Source: Rhodothermales bacterium (GTDB lineage: Bacteria; Bacteroidota; Rhodothermia; Rhodothermales; UBA10348). From it: 19,604 nt of DNA. The notes under the pieces are model-generated. The model worked only from the letters and a program-made list of their open reading frames with translations. It did not search any database and was not told where the DNA came from. The stretch covers positions 1 through 19,604 of the forward strand of contig JAURGV010000008.1 of NCBI GenBank assembly GCA_030833605.1, given 5' to 3'. Shown here piece after piece: positions 15,438 through 19,604 of this stretch (position 1 is the stretch's first letter; each line of letters opens with the position of its first letter). The translations under genes were made by a program, and so were the position numbers.

Positions 15438-15710
15438 ATGCTCAAGCAACTTTATCTTACTTTCGGAACGACGGGAGCCCTATTTGTTACGATAGGTCTG
15501 TGCCTGGTCGCGCTCACCTGGTTGTTGGCTATCACGGGTACGGTACTGCGCTCCATGGACCAGTGGAAAAAAGCAGGATTGCTGTTTTTATTGTCTGTAC
15601 TTCCACCCGCTTCCATAGGCGTGTTGATCGTTTTTTTGATCAACGATCGCAAATTGGCCCCAGCAGTTTCTGTACGGAAACCACGAAACGTCTCGATTGA
15701 GATTAAATAG
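15438..15710 (+). CDS. Small two-helix membrane protein of unknown function
   Basis: I do not recognise this 90-residue product. It has two strongly hydrophobic stretches, about 12-34 and 46-69, separated by a short polar loop RSMDQWKK that would face one side, and a basic, lysine/arginine-rich tail (about 70-90). It resembles many small uncharacterised inner-membrane proteins. It lies 173 bases after rpoC, beyond the terminator, and is convergent with the lipoprotein gene 18 bases away. No clear Shine-Dalgarno is seen and I could not identify a convincing promoter. The codon content looks like real coding sequence, but a conserved homologue has not been shown. Confidence 0.6.
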   Translation: MLKQLYLTFGTTGALFVTIGLCLVALTWLLAITGTVLRSMDQWKKAGLLFLLSVLPPASIGVLIVFLINDRKLAPAVSVRKPRNVSIEIK

Positions 15711-15722
15711 ATCGACGGGCCA

Positions 15723-15743
15723 GGTATTCTAGCAGTGAATACC
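15723..15743. terminator. Perfect hairpin between convergent genes
   Basis: GGTATTC (15723-15729) and GAATACC (15737-15743) form a 7-bp stem with a 7-base loop at the shared 3' ends of two convergent genes; it includes the stop codon of the minus-strand gene. No T-run flanks it on either strand, so it may act as a weak bidirectional terminator or mRNA-end stabiliser. Confidence 0.4.
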
Positions 15744-16685
15744 AATAGCGGAAACAATCTCACGTTGAAACGTGCCTCCGGTAGGCAGGTTGATCAGTTT
15801 GCCTCCAACGATGAGCGTTGAAGATCCTCCGCCGTCTAGATTCATAGCCTTGACCGCGCCGACGGCTTGCATCAGGCCAGCCAGTTCAGCCAAGGAAAGT
15901 CCCCTGCTATTTCGTTGTCTCCCATCGACAATCATCAAAATAAGACGGCCTTCCTTATCGATGCCCACAGCGGTTCTCGGGTGAACCTCAGGGATGGTGG
16001 TGCCGAAAAATACTTCCTCATTTACGGTTATTCGTGGCGATCCCGCCTCGAGTAGCATAGGTCCCGCTTCGATGGCATCACGTACCTGCCACGTGCTGAA
16101 TGCTAAGCTGTCACCCGTTTGGTCAGCTGGAATACCGGGCGCATTGGAAAGAGGAGTATCCCACTTAAAAACGGTTCCGTCTAGTGTGGACACCCAAGCA
16201 ATCTCAGGGACATTTGTATCCGAAAAGCCGATGGCTGATCGTGTCACGGGGTAGCGGACACCATCCACAAAAACACCTGGAGTGGCTGCGTGAACGTATT
16301 TACCATCGGCAAGAAGCAGGCCAATATGCGAATATAAATCCTTTTCTTCCTTGAAATAGCCCCCGTTGACCACCACACAAGCGTTTTTTTGTAGGGCGAA
16401 ATCAACGGCCGATTGACGTCCATCGGCATCGCTAGACGAATGCACTTTAATGTCGATTTGATCGGATTTAGGATCAACTTTTACGAACCAAGCTTTTAGT
16501 GGTAAGTCTTCATCCTCACCCTCCCACACCTGAACAGCATCGGGAAGCTCAGGTAGGTCCATTTTTTTCCAATCTACCTGCATCAAGGTGCTTTGAGTCG
16601 CGGGAACGGTTCGTCCACATCCGGTTACCCATATCGCCATAACGATAACTGGAAGAAGGAAAAACGATGACTGGATAGTGCGCAC
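15729..16685 (-). CDS. Lipoprotein with phosphodiester glycosidase (NAGPA-type) domain
   Basis: The 318-residue product has a signal peptide ending in WVTGC, with Cys23 as the probable lipidation site, so it should be membrane-anchored outside the cytoplasm. The rest matches the phosphodiester glycosidase family named after the human N-acetylglucosamine-1-phosphodiester enzyme: VVNGGYF (about 104-110), HIGLLLADGK, EAGPMLL (about 205-211), HPRTAVGID (about 234-242), VDGRQRNSRGLSLAEL (about 252-267) and NLDGGGSSTL (about 281-290). In bacteria such proteins probably act on glycosyl phosphodiesters of envelope polymers, but the substrate here is unknown. The start is a GTG; the next ATG would cut the signal peptide. 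It is divergent from the sigma factor gene, sharing a 132-base control region. Confidence 0.9.
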   Translation of the reverse strand: MRTIQSSFFLLPVIVMAIWVTGCGRTVPATQSTLMQVDWKKMDLPELPDAVQVWEGEDEDLPLKAWFVKVDPKSDQIDIKVHSSSDADGRQSAVDFALQKNACVVVNGGYFKEEKDLYSHIGLLLADGKYVHAATPGVFVDGVRYPVTRSAIGFSDTNVPEIAWVSTLDGTVFKWDTPLSNAPGIPADQTGDSLAFSTWQVRDAIEAGPMLLEAGSPRITVNEEVFFGTTIPEVHPRTAVGIDKEGRLILMIVDGRQRNSRGLSLAELAGLMQAVGAVKAMNLDGGGSSTLIVGGKLINLPTGGTFQREIVSAIGIHC

Positions 16686-16725
16686 AGATAAAATTGTATT
16701 AATCGATGAATAGGTGGAACGTGCC

Positions 16726-16733
16726 CAAAGGTA
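16726..16733 (-). promoter_or_regulatory. Possible Bacteroidota-type -7 box (TAnnTTTG) for the lipoprotein gene
   Basis: On the minus strand this reads TACCTTTG, an exact match to the Bacteroidota primary-sigma -7 consensus, about 40 bases before the GTG start. No TTTG is seen at the usual -33 position, so the assignment is tentative. Confidence 0.35.
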
Positions 16734-16744
16734 GCGCTTTTTTT

Positions 16745-16770
16745 TGTAACTACGCTTCGCTTTTTCCGTG
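16745..16770 (+). promoter_or_regulatory. Candidate ECF-type autoregulated promoter of the sigma factor operon
   Basis: TGTAAC (16745-16750) is followed by exactly 16 bases and CGTG (16767-16770). This resembles ECF promoters of the form TGAAAC-N16-CGTA, with the conserved AAC in the -35 region. It lies about 47 bases before the sigma factor ATG, in the divergent intergenic region. Autoregulation is typical of ECF systems but only inferred here. Confidence 0.4.
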
Positions 16771-16817
16771 CAAACCTTTTAGGATCAACTCAGGTCCAAT
16801 AGGTATACCAGGATGAA

Positions 16818-17408
16818 ATGAATCAACGAGAATACGAATTAATTCAGGCAGCAAAAGCAGGGGACAACCGAGCTTTTGATGAACTAATACGCTCACACGA
16901 TAAGCGTATTCTACAGGTGGCTCATGGAATTTTGGGAAACATGCAGGACGCCTACGATGCGTATCAAGAAGGAGTCATTCGAGCGTACAAAAAGCTTCCT
17001 TCTTTTCGTTTTGAAAGCAGTTTTAGTACATGGTTGTCGAGAATTGTTATCAATCAGGCGCTAAATATGAGGAAAAAGGCGAAAATAAAGCGGTTTTTGT
17101 CGTTTTCAAGCTCTAAGGATGATTATCGGGAAGTGGCTGACACTAGTCAGGAAACCCCAGATGAGATTGTGGTCCGGCATGAACTTTCTTCTCAGATCAA
17201 AAAAAGCTTGGACCTTTTGTCCGACCGAGAACGCGCCGTATTTGTACTAAAACATATGCATGGTTATAAACTTCGGGAAATTGCATTGATGATCAATTGT
17301 GCAGAAGGAACCGTAAAAAACTACCTATTTAGGGGTACTCGAAAATTGCGAGCGGATTTAGAAGGCTATCAATCCACGGCTTCAGTAGACAGTCCTCCAA
17401 TCGGATGA
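16818..17408 (+). CDS. ECF-type RNA polymerase sigma factor (sigma70 family)
   Basis: This 196-residue protein has the minimal two-domain layout of extracytoplasmic-function sigma factors. Region 2 (about 18-88) includes DAYDAYQEGVIRAYKKLPSF and SSFSTWLSRIVINQALNMRKK, which bind core polymerase and the -10 element. Region 4 (about 130-182) has LSDRERAVFVLKHMHGYKLREIA and the helix-turn-helix EGTVKNYLFRGTRKL for the -35 element. The linker carries a basic stretch KKAKIKRF. An AGGA sequence lies just before the ATG. The stop codon overlaps the start of the anti-sigma gene (ATGA, 17405-17408), so both are made together. Specific targets are not known; the operon itself is the best guess. Confidence 0.95.
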   Translation: MNQREYELIQAAKAGDNRAFDELIRSHDKRILQVAHGILGNMQDAYDAYQEGVIRAYKKLPSFRFESSFSTWLSRIVINQALNMRKKAKIKRFLSFSSSKDDYREVADTSQETPDEIVVRHELSSQIKKSLDLLSDRERAVFVLKHMHGYKLREIALMINCAEGTVKNYLFRGTRKLRADLEGYQSTASVDSPPIG

Positions 17409-18352
17409 ACGAAATGAAACAAACGTGTAACCACAATCACGACGAAATAACCCTGTTGTTCTATGGGGAGTTGGACGACGTTCAGCGAAATATCGTTGAG
17501 GATCGGATGGCAACGTGTGATTCGTGCCAACAAGCTCACGACTCGCTGGCTGCATTGGCTCAAATCGTTCCAACGCAACCCTACATGGATTTAGATGATG
17601 CCTCTATGGAGGCGATACGATCAGCTACACTTCGGAGAATCAATGAGCAATCGGTAGCACCACGTGCTTCTTACAGTTTGATCCCGGGATGGAAGCGTAG
17701 TGCGCAATGGAGCCTCGTATCAGCCATGGTTTTTATTTCATTTTGGGCGGGAGGTTTGCAAAAAGTAACCCCAGCCTTTTTTGCTGCACCTGCGCTTGAA
17801 CAAACACAAAATGTATCCGGAATTGAATACGATGAACAAAATGGCATCGTTCAAATCAGTTTTGAGAAGCTTACGGAATCGAGTGTTTCAGGAAATGTGA
17901 GCGATTCGGCCGTTCAATCGTTATTAGGAACGGCTTTGATGAACACGGAGAATCCGGCATCTAGGTTAGCTGCTGCCCGAATTTTAGCCCTATCCAATTT
18001 TTCCAAAAGCGAACCAGATCCTCAGTTGCTTAGCGCCCTCGAATCGGTTCTCGTTACCGAATCCAATCCGGGTATCCGGCTCCAGGCCTTAAAAGCGTTG
18101 CGGACTGTAGTCGCATTCGTGCCGTTGAATGAGAGCCTTAAATCAAGCCTAATTGAAGTCCTTTTAAATGATTCCAATAGCGCGATCCGCATTGAAGTGA
18201 TGGACTTACTTACTGAAAATGAAGTGACATCCAGAGATATGAAAGCGTTGTTTGAACAAGCCCAAGAAGACAGCAATCCGTTGATACGACGCAAAGCCGG
18301 TCTTCTATTGGAAGATTTAGAGCCAGCTGGCAGATTGGAGGAAATTCGATGA
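17405..18352 (+). CDS. Membrane anti-sigma factor with extracytoplasmic HEAT-like repeats
   Basis: The 315-residue protein starts with an anti-sigma zinc-finger-like domain (about 5-55): C8, H10 and H12, then YGELDD and MATCDSC with C38 and C41. The usual His of the HxxxCxxC signature is Arg34, so zinc binding may use the N-terminal Cys/His instead or be lost. One membrane helix lies at about 101-118. The remaining part, expected outside the cytoplasm, has a short beta-type stretch (about 137-155) and then four or so alpha-hairpin repeats of HEAT type (about 165-310), with motifs such as NPASRLAAARILA, NPGIRLQALKAL, NSAIRIEVMDLL and NPLIRRKAGLLL. It overlaps the sigma gene upstream and the DUF4097 gene downstream. 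A HEAT sensor domain suggests protein-protein input; the ligand is unknown. Confidence 0.88.
   Translation: MNEMKQTCNHNHDEITLLFYGELDDVQRNIVEDRMATCDSCQQAHDSLAALAQIVPTQPYMDLDDASMEAIRSATLRRINEQSVAPRASYSLIPGWKRSAQWSLVSAMVFISFWAGGLQKVTPAFFAAPALEQTQNVSGIEYDEQNGIVQISFEKLTESSVSGNVSDSAVQSLLGTALMNTENPASRLAAARILALSNFSKSEPDPQLLSALESVLVTESNPGIRLQALKALRTVVAFVPLNESLKSSLIEVLLNDSNSAIRIEVMDLLTENEVTSRDMKALFEQAQEDSNPLIRRKAGLLLEDLEPAGRLEEIR
18337..18342 (+). promoter_or_regulatory. Shine-Dalgarno sequence of the DUF4097 gene
   Basis: GGAGGA lies inside the end of the anti-sigma gene, 6 bases before the ATG at 18349. It supports that start and efficient re-initiation at the ATGA overlap. Confidence 0.7.
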
Positions 18353-19578
18353 GTCAGACCTTACGAATAGTATTTTCCGGTCTCTTTATCCTGCTCTTGG
18401 GCCTAAATGCTGACGACTGTTTCGCCCAATCTGTCGATCGCGAGCAACGTGTTGATGCGCAAGGTGCTACGATGTTGAACATACACCGCATGAATGCAAA
18501 TGTATTGATCCAGGCGAAAGACACCCAGAGCGTAACGGTTGTAGAAAAAAGAAACGCCGCCTCTGGGACCAGTCGCAAGCCCAGCGCAAATGAGGAGGTA
18601 TCCATTCAGCGGAAAGGCGTTCAAATCGAGATTACCAGCTCAGGAGAAGGATTTAGGCCAGATGCCCAATATGTAGTCACCATGCCTATTTCGTTTGCGC
18701 TAACGGTCGACCTTTACGCTGGAAATGTGGATGTATTGGACGTGCAGGGTGTTGTGGACATCAACTCTGGAGCAGGAAATCTTAACGTAACTCGCCTCGG
18801 GGCACGCGTTGATTTACGCACCGGATCCGGAAATGTGGTTTTGAAGGACATTGCCGGCGCGGCTACGGTTAATTCAGGAGCCGGAAACGTTACGGCAACC
18901 CGTCTTCGTTCCTCTTTTACGGGTACAACCGGAGGCGGTAATATTGACGTTGACGACGTGATGGGTCAGGTTAGGATTGTTACGGCCGGTGGGAATCTCG
19001 GACTTAGAAACGTAACTGGAAATGCCCAAGTTTTCACTTCGGGGGGCAGTATCACCGCAATAAGCATGAAAGGTCAATTGGATGCGTCTACATCTGGAGG
19101 CAATATTCAGTTGACAGATATTTCGGGTGAAACCAGAGCTAGTACAAATGGAGGAGACATTCGCGCGACCAAAATGAGTTCATTTATTCGGGCGGAGACT
19201 ACGGCCGGTACCATCAATATGAGCGAAGTATCGGGTGGTTTTGACGTGTTATCTGAGGTTGGTGATGTCACCATTGATATTTCTGATACCCGTTTTTTGA
19301 ATAAAAGAGGTGCGTCCATCGATAGTAACTTCGGCAACATTAGGGTTCGTATTCCGCGGTCCATGAATGGGGTTATTTTTGCCCAAGTGGCAGGAAATGG
19401 TTCGATTGAATTCAAAAATCCTGGCGAGGTCGCCAAAGAAATCACTGACAGAAATTCGGGGGATCGGTCCTCAAAATCGGGTGGCTCCGTCAAACGATCT
19501 GAGTATCAAATAGGAACCGGTGGAGGCCGCATTTCTTTGGGCGCTCGCAACGGTAAAATCCAAATCACAATCCAGTAG
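18349..19578 (+). CDS. Exported DUF4097-type beta-repeat protein
   Basis: The 409-residue product has a signal peptide (about 1-26, ending CFA-Q) and is probably periplasmic or surface-exposed. From about 118 to 310 it is a ladder of some ten repeats of 17-20 residues, each with a turn such as SGAGN, TGSGN, TGGGN, TAGGN, TSGGN, TNGGD or TAGT followed by alternating hydrophobic residues, the pattern of a right-handed beta-solenoid as in DUF4097 (putative auto-transporter adhesin, head) proteins. A Ser/Gly/Lys-rich linker (about 365-385) precedes a last turn TGGGRISLGARNGKIQITI. There is no catalytic motif. It overlaps the anti-sigma gene by ATGA and is followed by another gene 17 bases later, so it is part of the sigma operon and a likely effector or sensed component; the exact role is unknown. 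Confidence 0.88.
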   Translation: MSQTLRIVFSGLFILLLGLNADDCFAQSVDREQRVDAQGATMLNIHRMNANVLIQAKDTQSVTVVEKRNAASGTSRKPSANEEVSIQRKGVQIEITSSGEGFRPDAQYVVTMPISFALTVDLYAGNVDVLDVQGVVDINSGAGNLNVTRLGARVDLRTGSGNVVLKDIAGAATVNSGAGNVTATRLRSSFTGTTGGGNIDVDDVMGQVRIVTAGGNLGLRNVTGNAQVFTSGGSITAISMKGQLDASTSGGNIQLTDISGETRASTNGGDIRATKMSSFIRAETTAGTINMSEVSGGFDVLSEVGDVTIDISDTRFLNKRGASIDSNFGNIRVRIPRSMNGVIFAQVAGNGSIEFKNPGEVAKEITDRNSGDRSSKSGGSVKRSEYQIGTGGGRISLGARNGKIQITIQ

Positions 19579-19595
19579 ATAAAGAGGGAGATAAA

Positions 19596-19604
19596 ATGCG
19601 TTTA
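19596..19604 (+). CDS. Start of next operon gene (cut by window end)
   Basis: An ATG at 19596 is preceded by GAGGGAGA (19584-19591), a strong ribosome-binding site, only 17 bases after the DUF4097 stop. Only Met-Arg-Leu is visible, so no product can be named. It indicates that the sigma factor operon continues. Confidence 0.55.

Noticed and set aside
15623..15644. Inverted repeat GTTGATC / GATCAAC with a T-rich loop
   Set aside because: It is inside the small membrane protein frame, where hydrophobic codons easily give T-rich DNA; no terminator tail follows.
18700..19290. Possible CRISPR or tandem DNA repeat array in the DUF4097 gene
   Set aside because: The repeats are degenerate at the DNA level and in phase with codons; they reflect protein repeats, and no CRISPR repeat-spacer pattern exists in the window.

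Overview
This window is most likely from a member of the Bacteroidota/Rhodothermota/Balneolota side of the bacteria. The evidence is the Bacteroidota-like EF-Tu, a 1427-residue RpoC that is not fused to RpoB, a 60-residue SecE, a mixture of genes with and without Shine-Dalgarno sequences, and an ECF sigma / HEAT anti-sigma / DUF4097 cluster. That placement is an inference from sequence character; no search was run. There are no insertion sequences, phage genes or CRISPR arrays, and the central part is a classic conserved housekeeping locus.

Left end (1-1605): the 3' part of ispD, then ispF (ATGA overlap), then a DedA/VTT-family membrane protein two bases downstream. They form one operon, with two consecutive-class enzymes of the non-mevalonate (MEP) isoprenoid pathway plus a likely lipid-transport protein.

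Middle (1637-15358): a strong sigma70-like promoter precedes tRNA-Thr(TGT), tRNA-Tyr(GTA), tRNA-Gly(TCC), tRNA-Thr(GGT), tuf, tRNA-Trp(CCA), secE, nusG, rplK, rplA, rplJ, rplL, rpoB and rpoC, all on the plus strand. The block ends in a terminator with a duplicated 3' arm. The genes supply translation elongation (EF-Tu and its tRNAs), protein export (SecE), transcription elongation and polymerase (NusG, beta, beta'), and the ribosomal stalks (L11, L1, L10, L7/L12). The tRNA and tuf order is the same as E. coli thrU-tyrU-glyT-thrT-tufB. The non-coding gaps hold most of the unexpected structure: a 32-bp perfect palindrome, a tandem-repeat leader before tuf, two look-alike L1-type mRNA elements in front of rplK and rplA, and overlapping hairpins between rplJ and rplL.

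Right end (15438-19604): a small two-helix membrane protein of unknown function; a convergent, minus-strand lipoprotein with a phosphodiester glycosidase (NAGPA-type) domain; then, divergently, a translationally coupled operon. That operon encodes an ECF sigma factor, a membrane anti-sigma factor whose outside part is made of HEAT-like repeats, and an exported DUF4097 repeat protein, and it runs on into another gene cut by the window end. This cluster looks like an envelope-sensing regulatory module and is the least conventional part of the window.
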